Source: Ponticoccus alexandrii
GTDB taxonomy: Bacteria; Pseudomonadota; Alphaproteobacteria; Rhodobacterales; Rhodobacteraceae
Direction: 5' to 3'
DNA length: 64,000 nt
NCBI RefSeq assembly: GCF_016806125.1
Contig: NZ_CP047170.1
Coordinates: 186,001 to 250,000, forward strand
Within the stretch, counting starts at the first letter, position 1; each line of letters begins with the position of its first letter. Positions 26,208 through 34,978 of this stretch are shown here, in pieces. Made by a program: the position numbers and the translations under genes. The notes beneath the pieces are model-generated. The model saw only the letters and a list, made by a program, of their open reading frames with translations. It had not been told where the DNA came from and did no database searches.

Positions 26208-26264
26208 GGCGGTAAATCCGCAGGAAACTTGCTATACCTGTTTGGCCACCCTAATCGCGGAGCG

Positions 26265-26939
26265 ATGCAGAGCAGAATGACGCAGCATTCAGAACCCTTG
26301 GCGATCGAACGCCTCAGCCTTCATGATCAGATCGCCAACCGGATCCGTGATATGATCATTGAAGGCTATCTTGAGCCCGGAGCGCGGATCGACGAGGTCG
26401 GCCTTGCCGAAAAGCTCGGCGTTTCGCGCACGCCGTTTCGCGAAGCATTGCGGACACTTGCCGCCGAGGGGCTGATCGTTACCCGACGCTCCAAGGGCAG
26501 CCTGGTCCGCAAGTTTTCCGCCGAGGATGTGCGCCAAATGCTCGAGGTGCTCGGTCACATCGAGCTTCTCGCCGGTCAGCTCGTCTGCGAACGGGCGAGT
26601 GAGGATCAGGTGGCAGACCTTCTCGCACTGCACGCGCAGATCCTTGATCGATGGAAGGCCCGGGACAGAATGGCTTATTATAAGCTGAATCAGGAGTTCC
26701 ACAGCTTTTTGGGCCAGAGCTCCGGGAATGCCGTTCTGGCGGAGACGCAGCTGAACCTGCAGGCAAGGCTCAAGCGGGTTCGTTTCATGGGCAACCGTGA
26801 TCCCGAGGACTGGGACCGCGCTGTGAATGAGCACGAGACGATGGCAGAGGCCCTCCGTGCACGGGACGGAGCGCGGCTGGGTCAAGCTATGAAGCAGCAT
26901 CTCGATGCAACCTGGGAGCGGGTCAGGCATCAAATGTGA
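26265..26939 (+). CDS. GntR family transcriptional regulator (FCD domain)
   Basis: 224-aa regulator from the ATG at 26265; the ATG at 26277 is an alternative, since the only GGAG lies very close to the first start and far from the second. Winged helix at about residues 17-80 (SLHDQIANRIRDMIIEGYLE, LGVSRTPFREALRTL). C-terminal FCD domain with NQEFHSFLGQ and the late His in NEHETMAEALRARDG, lacking some metal ligands seen in other members. Divergent from the TRAP/TTT operon, with the nested palindrome between them. It probably represses that operon and itself, with a pathway acid as inducer. Last intact gene before the mobile-DNA debris. Confidence 0.9.
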   Translation: MQSRMTQHSEPLAIERLSLHDQIANRIRDMIIEGYLEPGARIDEVGLAEKLGVSRTPFREALRTLAAEGLIVTRRSKGSLVRKFSAEDVRQMLEVLGHIELLAGQLVCERASEDQVADLLALHAQILDRWKARDRMAYYKLNQEFHSFLGQSSGNAVLAETQLNLQARLKRVRFMGNRDPEDWDRAVNEHETMAEALRARDGARLGQAMKQHLDATWERVRHQM

Positions 26940-26942
26940 GGA

Positions 26943-27062
26943 ATTGCGATTGGCAAGCGACCTCATGCGGCTGAAGGCGTAGCGAATGGCCTCGGCCAGT
27001 TTGGTTTTCCCCGATATTTTAGGCAGTTGGACCTTCAGCCAGATCTCCGGCTCGTCGAAGAT
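26943..27062 (-). pseudogene. IS66-type transposase fragment
   Basis: About 40 codons in one frame read EIWLKVQLPKISGKTKLAEA, then IRYAFSRM, which resembles the conserved SGKSPLAKAIRYALTR block near the C-terminus of IS66 TnpC transposases. Both ends are missing: it stops against the end of the gntR gene on one side and against the DUF6878 remnant on the other. It is evidence of past IS insertion followed by deletion. Confidence 0.6.
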
Positions 27063-27276
27063 GTGACCGTGCAGCCAGCGGGCATCGAGTTGCCGGAAGA
27101 TCTTTTCGCGAAAGTCGGGGATTTTGCCTGGTCGGCGGCCTACCACCAGCATCCGGGCTTCGAGAACAACGAGGGCGGCTACGGCACGCTGACATGAGAC
27201 ATCGCCCGCGACAGCATCGCGCTGGATCATGCCGACCGATATGTCGAGTGCTCCCACAGCCACGACGAGGCTCTGA
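27054..27276 (+). pseudogene. DUF6878 family protein remnant with in-frame TGA
   Basis: The plus-strand frame reads HPGFENNEGGYGTLT, stop, DIARDSIALDHADRYVE, matching the C-terminal half of the DUF6878 proteins found on alphaproteobacterial plasmids and integrative elements. The TGA at 27195-27197 stands where the family has Trp (TGG), a single-base change. The N-terminal half is absent, cut off near the IS66 fragment. It directly precedes a DUF6915 remnant, the usual gene order for this pair. Family identification is from memory of the conserved motifs. Confidence 0.6.
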
Positions 27277-27277
27277 G

Positions 27278-27487
27278 ATGGCCCATCCCCTGGACATGCC
27301 GAAAGTTCCGCCCGGAAATACGGCGGCAAGCCTTCGGACTATCAGGCGCAGCACGAGTTTTTCGACGTCTCCAAGGAGCACCTCGCGCTCTTCGTCCACC
27401 GTGCTTACAGGCACAACACGCTCGGAATCTTCGAACTGGAGCGCCAGTTCGGCAGAACGCTGACCAACAGTGCGGGCCGGGTCATCT
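27278..27487 (+). pseudogene. DUF6915 family protein remnant, frameshifted and truncated
   Basis: ATG at 27278 starts MAHPLD, then the family sequence continues in another frame as HAESSARKYGGKPSDY, and later HRAYRHNTLGIFELERQFG and TNSAGRVIS. One base appears lost just after codon 6 (GGACAT where GACCAT would keep frame). The match ends at about 27487, where the family would continue for some 30 more residues. DUF6915 genes commonly follow DUF6878 genes on mobile elements, as here. Function unknown. Confidence 0.6.
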
Positions 27488-27489
27488 CG

Positions 27490-27815
27490 CGCGCGCTGAA
27501 CAGCAGCCGGATTGCATCGACTTCCGCCTTCCGCCGAGACACGATGAGGTTGGCACGATCTTCCATGGCCGCCATCAAGTCATCTTGGGCCCGCCTGAGC
27601 GTCAGATAGGTGCTTTCGTCAAGAAGCGACTCCACGATCATCGGCGCGGTCTCGACCGAATACGTGCGTGTGATGACCTCGTGCCGGCTTCGGATGATGG
27701 TGAATGAGACCTTTCCGACGCTTCCTGGCGGGTGCAGCAGTCGGATGTAGTCGGCCGCCGATAGGTCGGCGGCGGCAGGCGAATTTCGGCGGGACTCAGA
27801 TGATGAGTGCTCCAT
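27490..27815 (-). pseudogene. Remnant of a mobile-element gene, possibly replication/primase-like
   Basis: The minus-strand frame from an ATG at 27815 encodes ADYIRLLHPPGSVGKVSFTI and RTYSVETAPMIVES, which looks like the start of a larger plasmid or ICE replication-type protein. After about residue 73 the sequence changes character (RRAQDDLMAAMEDRANLIVS), suggesting a fused fragment. It then runs into the DUF6915 remnant on the opposite strand. I am not sure of the family; coding character and position among debris are the support. Confidence 0.35.
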
Positions 27816-28120
27816 CGCAAGGAACTGCTTGCCTGCGAGTCACCACGGAAAACTGCCCCAGGGCGGGGTGGTCGAGCGCCGGACTTCTAAAGCTCCGAAA
27901 TCCTGGCCCGCTTATGCCTGCTTCCGTGCGAAGGTGTCAGAACCTACGTTCCTGCATGACCTATGAATCCATGAGGCCGCGGCTGTCGGCGTTGCCAAAC
28001 GCTGGGTGCTTTTGCGGCGGCATTGGTGAACATATATAATATGAAGCATGTGACATGAGCGACCGCAAAGGCGCGATTTTCGCCTTGTTTCTCGGGTCAT
28101 GCCCCTCTAAACGGGTCAGC
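27816..28120. other. Non-coding spacer upstream of tRNA-Ser
   Basis: About 300 bases with no convincing gene on either strand. The sequence contains short lower-GC stretches near 28030-28060 that may include the tRNA promoter, but I see no strong -35/-10 pair. Confidence 0.4.
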
Positions 28121-28210
28121 GGAGACGTGGCCGAGTGGTCGAAGGCGCTCCCCTGCTAAGGGAGTAGGCCCGGAAGGGTCTCGAGGGTTCGAATCCCTTC
28201 GTCTCCGCCA
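28121..28210 (+). tRNA. tRNA-Ser (anticodon GCT)
   Basis: Complete class II tRNA of 90 bases with encoded CCA. The acceptor stem GGAGACG (28121-28127) pairs with CGTCTCC (28200-28206); discriminator G at 28207 and CCA at 28208-28210. The anticodon stem CTCCC/GGGAG encloses loop CTGCTAA, giving anticodon GCT at 28155-28157. A long variable arm follows, and the T arm has the GGTTCGAATCC motif. A P4-type integrase stub begins 149 bases downstream, so this tRNA gene is the probable attachment site of a lost genomic island. Confidence 0.97.
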
Positions 28211-28358
28211 CCTACCATTTTCATTGAATGGCCTTGGGGCGCTTGATAGCGTATAAGTCTGTGGACTTATGCGCTTATTCTCGTTCGTTGGTTGCGTTCG
28301 TTTCACTTCGATTGCGCTCGGTTCTATTCGTTCCGTGGTATGAAAGGTGGTACGTTTG

Positions 28359-28454
28359 ATGGCCTACACCTCCGGCAAACTAACCAAGAATCTTGTCCGC
28401 ACCCTCGGCCCGGGGCGGCACGGCGACGGCAACGGCCTCTACCTCGTGGTTGAC
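28359..28454 (+). pseudogene. P4-type tyrosine integrase, 5' stub
   Basis: ATG at 28359 begins MAYTSGKLTKNLVRTLG and reaches DGNGLYLVVD before the reading frame runs directly into the left end of the IS21 element at 28455. The motif K-L-T ... DGxGLYL is the N-terminal DUF4102 arm-binding domain of P4-like integrases that insert at tRNA 3' ends. Only 32 of about 400 codons remain; the rest is not found on the other side of the IS. It marks the tRNA-Ser locus as a former island integration site. Confidence 0.8.
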
Positions 28455-28527
28455 CTGTTGGATGTCACTGAGAACTGACCCAGCATTGTCATCGAGATTT
28501 GACCCGCCTGTCAGTATGTCTGTCGGT

Positions 28528-29319
28528 TCATGATGGGGTCAACATTGGCGTCTCCTTCCTCTTCTTTTTCGCGGTTTCCGAGCTGGCCTTGAAGCGATAG
28601 CTGTCGTTTCCGGTTTCCAGGATGTGGCAGCGGTGCGTGAGGCGATCGAGGAGCGCGGTGGTCATCTTGGCGTCGCCAAAGACGCTGGCCCATTCGCTGA
28701 AGCTCAGGTTCGTGGTGATCACGACACTGGTGCGTTCGTAGAGTTTACTGAGGAGGTGGAACAGCAAGGCGCCGCCCGAAGCGCTGAATGGCAGGTATCC
28801 GAGTTCGTCGAGGATCACCAATTCGGTTTTCACCAAGGCCTCGGCGATTTTCCCGGCCCTTCCCAGCGCTTTTTCCTGTTCCAGCGCGTTCACCAGCTCG
28901 ACCGTGGAGAAGAAGCGCACACGTTTGCGGTGATGCTCGATCGCCTGGACCCCGAGGGCGGTCGCCACATGGCTTTTCCCGGTGCCGGGCCCGCCAATCA
29001 GGACCACATTCTCGGCGGCGTCCAGGAACTCGCATCGATGAAGCTGCCGGACGAGGGCTTCGTTGACCTCGCTGGCCGCGAAGTCGAAGCCCGACAGGTC
29101 CTTGTGGGCTGGGAACCGCGCTGCCTTCATGTGATAGGAGATGGACCGCACTTCACGTTCTGCCATTTCGGCCTTCAGCAGCTGCGACAGGATGGGGATC
29201 GCCGCGTCGAACGCAGGCGCGCCCTGTTCCATGAGGTCATGCACGGCTTGGGCCATGCCTGGCATCTTCAGACTGCGGAGCATGATAACGATGGCAGCGC
29301 CGGCGGGATCATGACGCAT
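28528..29319 (-). CDS. istB: IS21 helper ATPase IstB
   Basis: DnaA-like AAA+ ATPase that activates and targets the IstA transposase. 263 aa from the ATG at 29319, which overlaps the end of istA by 11 bases. Walker A GGPGTGKS is at residues 109-116, and Walker B appears as [12 protein letters not shown], the hallmark IstB motif. Sensor-type [15 protein letters not shown] follows, and the C-terminus is basic (KKKRKE). A longer frame with an upstream ATG is open but would overlap istA more. Intact, so the element may still be mobile. Confidence 0.95.
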   Translation of the reverse strand: MRHDPAGAAIVIMLRSLKMPGMAQAVHDLMEQGAPAFDAAIPILSQLLKAEMAEREVRSISYHMKAARFPAHKDLSGFDFAASEVNEALVRQLHRCEFLDAAENVVLIGGPGTGKSHVATALGVQAIEHHRKRVRFFSTVELVNALEQEKALGRAGKIAEALVKTELVILDELGYLPFSASGGALLFHLLSKLYERTSVVITTNLSFSEWASVFGDAKMTTALLDRLTHRCHILETGNDSYRFKASSETAKKKRKETPMLTPS

Positions 29320-30838
29320 GGCGTTTGCCTCCGGATGTGCGCAGCCCATCGTAGCGTGCGACATTGGCCTCGGGCTCTTTCGTCAAAACAAGCCTTGAAG
29401 GCGGCGTCACGTCGGGCTGGTCAGTCGGCGTGCCATCCACCAGCCTATGGAGCAGGTTCAACACGTGGGTCTTTGTCGGCACGCCTGCCTGCAGTGCCAT
29501 GTTCACCGCGCACAGCACGACTTGCTCGTCGTGATGCAACACCAGGGACAAGATTTCCACCATCTCTCGATCGCCGCCGGGTTTGCGCAGCAGTTTGTCC
29601 TGCAACTGGCGGAATGCCTCCGGCATCTCGATAAACGGGGCGCCGTTGCGCAGCGCGCCCGGCTTGCGCTGGACCACAGCAAGGTAATGGTGCCAATCAT
29701 AGATGACTCGGCCCGGTTGCCGATGCGACCTTTCAATGATGCGCTGGTGCTCGCAAACGACGTGCCCTTCGGCAACGATAACAAGCCTTTCGGGGTAGAT
29801 ATGCAGGCTGACGGGCTGGTTCGCAAAACTGGCAGGCACGGAGTAGCAATTACGATCAAACGTGATGAGGCAGGTTGGGGACACCCGCTTGCGTTGCTCG
29901 ACATAGCCGTCGAATGCCGTGGGCAATGGCATCAACGAGGACTTCTCGGCTTCCCAGACGTCCGCGATGCTGCCGGGCAAGGCGCCATGTGTGGTCTCGG
30001 CCCACAGCGCCTTGCACCGTTCTTCCAGCCAGCGGTTCAGCGCATCGAGATCCGAGAAAGTGGGCATCACCTGCCACATCCGGCTGCGCGCATCGCGGAC
30101 GTTCTTCTCGACCTGGCCCTTCTCCCATCCTGCAGCCGGATTGCAGAAGCCGGGTTCGAACACGTAGTGGCTGGTCATCGCCATGAAGCGCGCATTCACG
30201 TCGCGCTTCTTGCCGACGCCCACGCGGTCGACAGCAGTCCTCATGTTATCGTAGATCCCACGACCCGGCACGCCTTCGAAGACCCTGAACGCGTGCCAGT
30301 GCGCGTCGAACAGCATCTCATGTGTCTGCAGCAAATACGCCCTGACCAAGAACGCGCGGCTGTGCGACAGCTTGATGTGTGCGACCTGCAGCTTGGTCCG
30401 TTCACCCCCGATGATCGCGTAGTCTTCGCTCCAATCGAATTGGAAAGCCTCGCCCGGCTTGAACACCAGAGGCACGAATGTCCCGCGATCCGTCGTGTTC
30501 TGCGCGCGCTGCCGGTCCGATTTCCAGGCTCGGACAAAGGCCGAGACCCGCTCGTAGGACCCGTCGAACCCCAGCTGAACCAGATCCGCGTGCATCTGCT
30601 TCGCCGTCCGTCGCTCCTTGCGCGATTTGCGCTGTTCGGACAGCAACCAGCCCGATAGCTTCTCCGCGTACGGGTCAAGCTTGCTCGGCCTCGATGGCGC
30701 TTTGAACTTGGGCTCCACGATCCCCGCGCGCAGGTAACGCCTGATTGTATTGCGCGACAAACCAGTCCGCCGCGAAATCTCGCGGATGGGCAATTTATCC
30801 CGAAGTGCCCAACGTCGAATGACGCTCAAAATATCCAT
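29309..30838 (-). CDS. istA: IS21 transposase IstA
   Basis: DDE transposase of the IS21 family, about 509 aa from the ATG at 30838, which has GGAGTG 6 bases upstream; a TTG 27 bases earlier is an alternative. The N-terminal helix-turn-helix has [20 protein letters not shown]. The catalytic triad is visible as [15 protein letters not shown] and EKGQVEKNV, in the usual spacing. A C-terminal Mu-type beta domain ([17 protein letters not shown]) follows. No internal stop. Transcribed from inside the right end of the element. Confidence 0.95.
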   Translation of the reverse strand: MDILSVIRRWALRDKLPIREISRRTGLSRNTIRRYLRAGIVEPKFKAPSRPSKLDPYAEKLSGWLLSEQRKSRKERRTAKQMHADLVQLGFDGSYERVSAFVRAWKSDRQRAQNTTDRGTFVPLVFKPGEAFQFDWSEDYAIIGGERTKLQVAHIKLSHSRAFLVRAYLLQTHEMLFDAHWHAFRVFEGVPGRGIYDNMRTAVDRVGVGKKRDVNARFMAMTSHYVFEPGFCNPAAGWEKGQVEKNVRDARSRMWQVMPTFSDLDALNRWLEERCKALWAETTHGALPGSIADVWEAEKSSLMPLPTAFDGYVEQRKRVSPTCLITFDRNCYSVPASFANQPVSLHIYPERLVIVAEGHVVCEHQRIIERSHRQPGRVIYDWHHYLAVVQRKPGALRNGAPFIEMPEAFRQLQDKLLRKPGGDREMVEILSLVLHHDEQVVLCAVNMALQAGVPTKTHVLNLLHRLVDGTPTDQPDVTPPSRLVLTKEPEANVARYDGLRTSGGKRHAS

Positions 30839-30952
30839 GTCGATCACTCCAATGACCCCCGACAAATCCCGTCAGGGGAGGGGTTCCACATGGGTCAATT
30901 CTCAGTGACATTTTCTATCGTGGCTGGGTCAGTTCTCAGTGACATCCAACAG

Positions 30953-31161
30953 GCCGGTCTTCAGATCCTCGACCGTTGCCCGCTTCCGCCACTTTGTCAC
31001 CGTCTTGGCATTGATGCCCAGCTCTCGGCTCAGTTCCGCGGTCGAAGCTTGCGATCGCTGTATTGCAGCTCTGATGGCGTGCGTGCCCTCTCGGCAGATT
31101 TGCCAGGCAAATCGCCTGCTGGGTAATAGTACGTGGCGCTGCCGTGACGAACTTGTCCCAT
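30953..31161 (-). pseudogene. IS481-type transposase, N-terminal remnant
   Basis: From an ATG at 31161 the frame reads MGQVRHGSAT, then shifts to another frame with AIRAAIQRSQASTAELSREL and GINAKTVTKWRKRATVEDLK, the N-terminal helix-turn-helix region typical of IS481-family transposases. It stops exactly at the right end of the IS21 element (30952). At least one frameshift, plus loss of the whole catalytic part, leaves it inactive. It shows the IS21 copy sits at a junction between unrelated broken sequences. Confidence 0.7.
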
Positions 31162-31330
31162 AGTGCTCCCTTCCAGTTTTGCGAAAGGACCACACCATCA
31201 AACCGCGGGATCAAACACCTGGACGTGATGCAGCGTAGACTTTCTCGATCCCTTTGAATAACAGCGTATACGAAGCTTGGTGGAACACGCTTCGCGGGCA
31301 CCAAGCCGTTCATACTTAGGGAGGTTTACC

Positions 31331-32425
31331 TTGGATCGTCGGTCTTTCATTCGTGCAGCAGGTACACTCGGTGCCGGTGCTGCCGTTTCCACTCTGGCGG
31401 CGCCTGCCGTCGCGCAGGGCAACATCACCTGGCGCATGGTCACCACATGGCCGAAAAACTTTCCGGGCCTCGGCGTCGGCGCGCAGCGTCTGGCAGACCG
31501 GATCACCGCGGCCTCGGGTGGCCGTCTGACGGTTCAGGTCTTCTCGGCTGGCGAGCTGGTGCCGCCGCTGCAATCTCTGGACGCCGTGATCGACGGCACC
31601 GCCGAGATGAGCCACGGTGCCGCCTACTACTGGCAGAACAAGTCGCCCGCGCTGTCGTTCTTCACCGGCGTACCCTATGGCATGACGTCGCGCGAGCTGA
31701 CCGCGTGGATCCGCTACATGGGCGGGCAGGAGATCTGGGACGAGATCTATGACCAGTTCGGCGTGCAGGGCTTCCTGTCTGGCGACACCGGCACGCAGGC
31801 CGGCGGCTGGTTCCGCAACGAGCTGACCGGCGTGGCCGACGTGCAGGGCCTGCGCTTCCGCACCCCCGGCCTTGGCGGTCGCGTGTGGGAGAAGCTGGGC
31901 GCCACCGTGACCAACATGGCGGCGGGCGAGATCTTCCAGGCACTGCAGTCGGGTACGCTGGACGCGGCCGAATTCGTCGGTCCCTACAACGACCTCGCTC
32001 TGGGGTTCTATCAGGTGGCGAAGAACTACTACTTCCCCTCCTTCGTGGAGCCGGGCCTCGCCACCGAGCTGGTCGTGGACAAGAAGAAGTACCAAGAGCT
32101 TCCCGAGGACCTGCAGGCCCTGATCAAGGACATCTGCCAGGCCGAGTACGACCAGGTGGCATCCGACTTCTACGCCAACGACCCGCGCGCGCTGCAGACC
32201 CTGATCAACGATCACGGCGTCAATGTGATGCAGTTCCCCGACGAGATCCTGCAGGCCGGTGCCGAAGCCGCCAAGGAAATCATCACCGGGCTGCGCGACT
32301 CGGATGACCCGCTGGTCAAAAAGACCGCCGAGAGCTTCGTCTCGTCGCTGGAGATCGTGCGCACGCGGTCGCGCGACACCGACGGCGCCTTCGTTCAGGC
32401 GCGCGAGAAGTACTTCACGCTCTGA
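31331..32425 (+). CDS. TRAP transporter substrate-binding protein (TakP-like, keto-acid type)
   Basis: Periplasmic TRAP receptor, 364 aa. I choose the TTG at 31331 because GGGAGG lies 6 bases upstream and the protein then starts with a twin-arginine signal (DRRSFIRAAGTLGAGAAVS, cut after AVA). Strong motif agreement with TakP: VFSAGELVPPLQSLDAVIDG, GGWFRNELTGVADVQGLRFR with the carboxylate-binding Arg, then EFVGPYNDLALGF. TakP binds 2-oxo acids such as pyruvate with sodium. First gene of a dctP-Q-M set. The upstream 170 bases border the IS debris and should carry its promoter. Confidence 0.93.
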   Translation: MDRRSFIRAAGTLGAGAAVSTLAAPAVAQGNITWRMVTTWPKNFPGLGVGAQRLADRITAASGGRLTVQVFSAGELVPPLQSLDAVIDGTAEMSHGAAYYWQNKSPALSFFTGVPYGMTSRELTAWIRYMGGQEIWDEIYDQFGVQGFLSGDTGTQAGGWFRNELTGVADVQGLRFRTPGLGGRVWEKLGATVTNMAAGEIFQALQSGTLDAAEFVGPYNDLALGFYQVAKNYYFPSFVEPGLATELVVDKKKYQELPEDLQALIKDICQAEYDQVASDFYANDPRALQTLINDHGVNVMQFPDEILQAGAEAAKEIITGLRDSDDPLVKKTAESFVSSLEIVRTRSRDTDGAFVQAREKYFTL

Positions 32426-32447
32426 TCCCCTGCGGGTGGGAACATCC

Positions 32448-32471
32448 GGCCCGGACCGACAGGTCCGGGCC
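32448..32471 (+). other. Intercistronic stem-loop after the TRAP binding-protein gene
   Basis: GGCCCGGACC (32448-32457) and GGTCCGGGCC (32462-32471) form a perfect 10-bp stem with a GACA loop, 23 bases after the stop codon. A TTGC stretch rather than a T-run follows. It probably gives partial termination or mRNA protection, so that the receptor is made in excess over the permeases. Confidence 0.5.
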
Positions 32472-32603
32472 TTGCACGTTTCAGGCGGGCCGGACAGAGG
32501 CCGGTTGCACACGGGCCGCAGGCCCGTTCCGCCCGACGGCGCCCCGGCAAGGGCAGGGACGCGGTGACGCCGGCCTTCGCGGCGCCTGGGAAAGGGATGC
32601 AGG

Positions 32604-33182
32604 ATGCGATTTCTTGCAGGGCTTGCCGCGCTGATCTGCGGCATTAACCTCGTCATAGGCCGGGTCTTCGCGTGGCTTGCGCTGGCCATCGTGCTGGTAT
32701 GCTTCACCGTGGTGGTGCAGCGCTACGTCTTTGCCACCAGCTTCGTCTGGATGCAGGACCTCTACATCTGGATGAACGGCGCCATGTTCACCGCCGTCGC
32801 GGGCTTCGCCCTGATGCGGGACGACCATGTTCGGGTCGACATCTTCTATCGCTCCGCTTCGATGCGGAAGAAGGCGCTGGCCGACCTGCTCGGCACGGTG
32901 GTCTTCCTCTTCCCGTTCTGCTGGGTGGTCTATGTCTACTCGATCCCCTTCGTCACCCGGGCCTGGGGCTACCACGAGGCCTCGGCCAACGTCGGCGGCA
33001 TGCCCGGCCTCTTCGTGCTGAAGAGCTTCATCATCCTCTTTGCCGGACTGCTTGCCCTGCAGGGCATCGCGATGCTGATCCGCTCGGTGCTGGTCCTCTC
33101 GGGCCGGCAAGAACTCGTTCCCGCGCTCATGCGCTATGCCCCCGACACGGCCCCGGTCGGCACCCACGAGGAGGCCGTCTGA
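32604..33182 (+). CDS. dctQ: TRAP transporter small permease (DctQ)
   Basis: 192-aa membrane protein with four predicted helices. The start is supported by AAGGGATGCAGG just upstream. The conserved region TSFVWMQDLYIWMNGAMFTA carries the DctQ-type W-Q-D-L-Y motif. Slightly longer than the DctQ of the other TRAP system and not closely similar, in line with a different TRAP subfamily. Its stop TGA overlaps the ATG of the large permease (TGATG). Confidence 0.93.
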   Translation: MRFLAGLAALICGINLVIGRVFAWLALAIVLVCFTVVVQRYVFATSFVWMQDLYIWMNGAMFTAVAGFALMRDDHVRVDIFYRSASMRKKALADLLGTVVFLFPFCWVVYVYSIPFVTRAWGYHEASANVGGMPGLFVLKSFIILFAGLLALQGIAMLIRSVLVLSGRQELVPALMRYAPDTAPVGTHEEAV

Positions 33183-34573
33183 TGGATCCCGTTCTCATCG
33201 GCGAGATCCTCGCCGCGCTCATGTTCTTCGGCGTCATCGGCTTCCTGCTGCTCGGCTTCCCCGTCGCCTTCACGCTTGCCGGGGTGTCGTTGTTGTTCGG
33301 GGCCGTGGGCATGTCCTTCGGCGTGTTCGACCCGTCGAACTTCGGCTCGCTTCCCAACCGTTACATCGGCTTCATGACCAACGAGGTGCTGGTCGCGGTG
33401 CCGCTCTTCATCTTCATGGGCGTGATGCTGGAACGCAGCCAGATCGCCGAACAGCTGCTGATGACCATGGGCAAGCTCTTCGGCAACCTGCGCGGGGGGC
33501 TGGGGTTCTCGGTCATCCTCGTGGGCGCGATGCTCGCGGCCTCGACAGGCGTGGTCGGCGCGACGGTGGTGACGATGGGGCTGATCTCGCTGCCCGCGAT
33601 GCTGCGGGCGGGCTACGATCCGAAGCTCGCCACCGGGGTGATCTGCGCCAGCGGCACGCTGGGCCAGATCGTGCCGCCGTCGACGGTGCTGATCTTCATG
33701 GGTGACATGCTTTCGGGCATCAACAGCCAGGTGCAGATGGCCAAGGGCAACTTCGCGCCGGTGCCGGTCTCGGTCGGCGACCTCTTCGCGGGGGCCCTGC
33801 TGCCGGGCATGCTGCTGGTCGGTCTCTACCTCGCGTGGGTTCTGTTCAAGGCGGTGACCGATCCCGCCTCCTGCCCGGCGACCCCCGTCCCGGCGGCAGA
33901 GCGCGGACAGCTCGGGCGCGAGGTGCTGGTCGCCCTCGTACCGCCGATGCTGCTGATCCTCGCCGTGCTCGGCTCTATCCTCGGCGGCATCGCAACGCCG
34001 ACCGAGGCCGCCTCGGTCGGGGCTGTCGGCGCCATGATCCTTGCGGCCATCCGCTGGCGGCTCAGCTTCGGAGTGCTGAAATCGACGATCGTCTCGACCG
34101 CGACGATCACCAGCATGGTCTTCGTCATCCTGCTCGGCGCCTCGGTCTTCTCGGTGGTGTTCCGGATGATGGGCGGAGACAACCTCGTCCACGAGTTCCT
34201 GCAGAACCTGCCCGGCGGCAAGCTGGCGGCGGTGGCCATTGTCATGCTGATCATGTTCTTCCTCGGCTTCATCCTCGACACCTTCGAGATCATCTTCATC
34301 GTGATCCCAATCACCGCGCCGGTTCTGCTTGCGCTGGACGTCGACCCGGTCTGGCTGGGGGTGATCGTCGGGGTGAACCTGCAGACCTCGTTCCTGACCC
34401 CGCCCTTCGGCTTCGCCCTCTTCTACCTGCGGGGGGTGGCGCCGTCGGACATGCCGACCTCGGCCATCTACAAGGGGGTCTTTCCCTTCGTCGCGCTTCA
34501 GCTGGTGGCGATCGCGTTGCTCTTTGCCTTCCCGGAGATCGTGACATGGCTGCCGAGGTTGATCGCGGGGTGA
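33182..34573 (+). CDS. dctM: TRAP transporter large permease (DctM)
   Basis: 463-aa inner-membrane permease. The ATG at 33182 overlaps the dctQ stop; the longer open frame upstream is out-of-frame dctQ sequence and is not counted. DctM marks: AASTGVVGATVVTMGLISLP, GTLGQIVPPSTVLIFMGDML, then GVNLQTSFLTPPFGFALFYL near the end. An insertion of about 20-30 residues after GNFAPVP, and the overall length, place it in the larger DctM subgroup that accompanies TakP-like receptors. Completes the sodium-coupled keto-acid-type importer. Confidence 0.94.
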   Translation: MDPVLIGEILAALMFFGVIGFLLLGFPVAFTLAGVSLLFGAVGMSFGVFDPSNFGSLPNRYIGFMTNEVLVAVPLFIFMGVMLERSQIAEQLLMTMGKLFGNLRGGLGFSVILVGAMLAASTGVVGATVVTMGLISLPAMLRAGYDPKLATGVICASGTLGQIVPPSTVLIFMGDMLSGINSQVQMAKGNFAPVPVSVGDLFAGALLPGMLLVGLYLAWVLFKAVTDPASCPATPVPAAERGQLGREVLVALVPPMLLILAVLGSILGGIATPTEAASVGAVGAMILAAIRWRLSFGVLKSTIVSTATITSMVFVILLGASVFSVVFRMMGGDNLVHEFLQNLPGGKLAAVAIVMLIMFFLGFILDTFEIIFIVIPITAPVLLALDVDPVWLGVIVGVNLQTSFLTPPFGFALFYLRGVAPSDMPTSAIYKGVFPFVALQLVAIALLFAFPEIVTWLPRLIAG

Positions 34574-34771
34574 GGCCGGTGGCATCATGAACGGCAATCC
34601 CTGGATGCCACATACCGACAGACTGGCAAAGCGGATAGGCCGGGTGCAGGCGCTCGAAGAACGCCTGCACGGCAAGGGCGGCCATTCCAATCCCGAGAGG
34701 GTGCCTGCCGGTCGCGCTCAGGGATCGCCGAACTCCCTCTTGTGCAAGCCAAGAAACCGGGGCTGGGGTCG

Positions 34772-34978
34772 TCACGTTATGGCAACGCCATGGTCGAGAC
34801 CTTCTTCAAGGCCATTAAGTCAGAACAGTTTTGGTCGGTTGCCTGGAAAACCTGCAAGCAGGCGTAAAATGCCATCGCCAGATACATCGACGGGTTCTAC
34901 AATCCCGTCAGGCGACATTCATCGCTCGGCTTCGTGAGCCCGACCGCATGTGAGCGAAAGGCCCGCGAAGTGAGTTAA
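34772..34978 (+). pseudogene. IS3-type transposase, C-terminal fragment
   Basis: About 68 codons: SRYGNAMVETFFKAIKSE, then an in-frame TAA, then NAIARYIDGFYNPVRRHSSL and SPTACERKAREVS. This is the C-terminal end of the IS3-family catalytic domain (NAMVE with the last catalytic Glu, then YNxxRRHSxLG). The rest of the element is missing and one stop interrupts the frame. The preceding 200 bases after the dctM gene hold no gene I can support. Confidence 0.75.

Larger units (their letters stand above)
28455..30952 (-). mobile_element. IS21-family insertion sequence
   Basis: About 2.5 kb with terminal inverted repeats of 30 bp: CTGTTGGATGTCACTGAGAA at 28455 onward and its complement ending at 30952. 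As usual for IS21, the terminal motif is repeated inside each end: a TGTCA-N2-GAGA-N2-TGACCC copy near 28487-28507 on the left, and TGGGTCA..CTCAGTGACAT copies at 30891-30911 and 30925-30945 on the right. It carries intact istA and istB. The bases next to the two ends differ (GTTGAC before, GCCGGT after), so no target duplication is visible. Confidence 0.93.

Noticed and set aside
28097-28306. Minus-strand 69-codon frame containing RRRRDSNPRDPSG
   Set aside because: It is the complement of tRNA-Ser, a well-known source of false small proteins.
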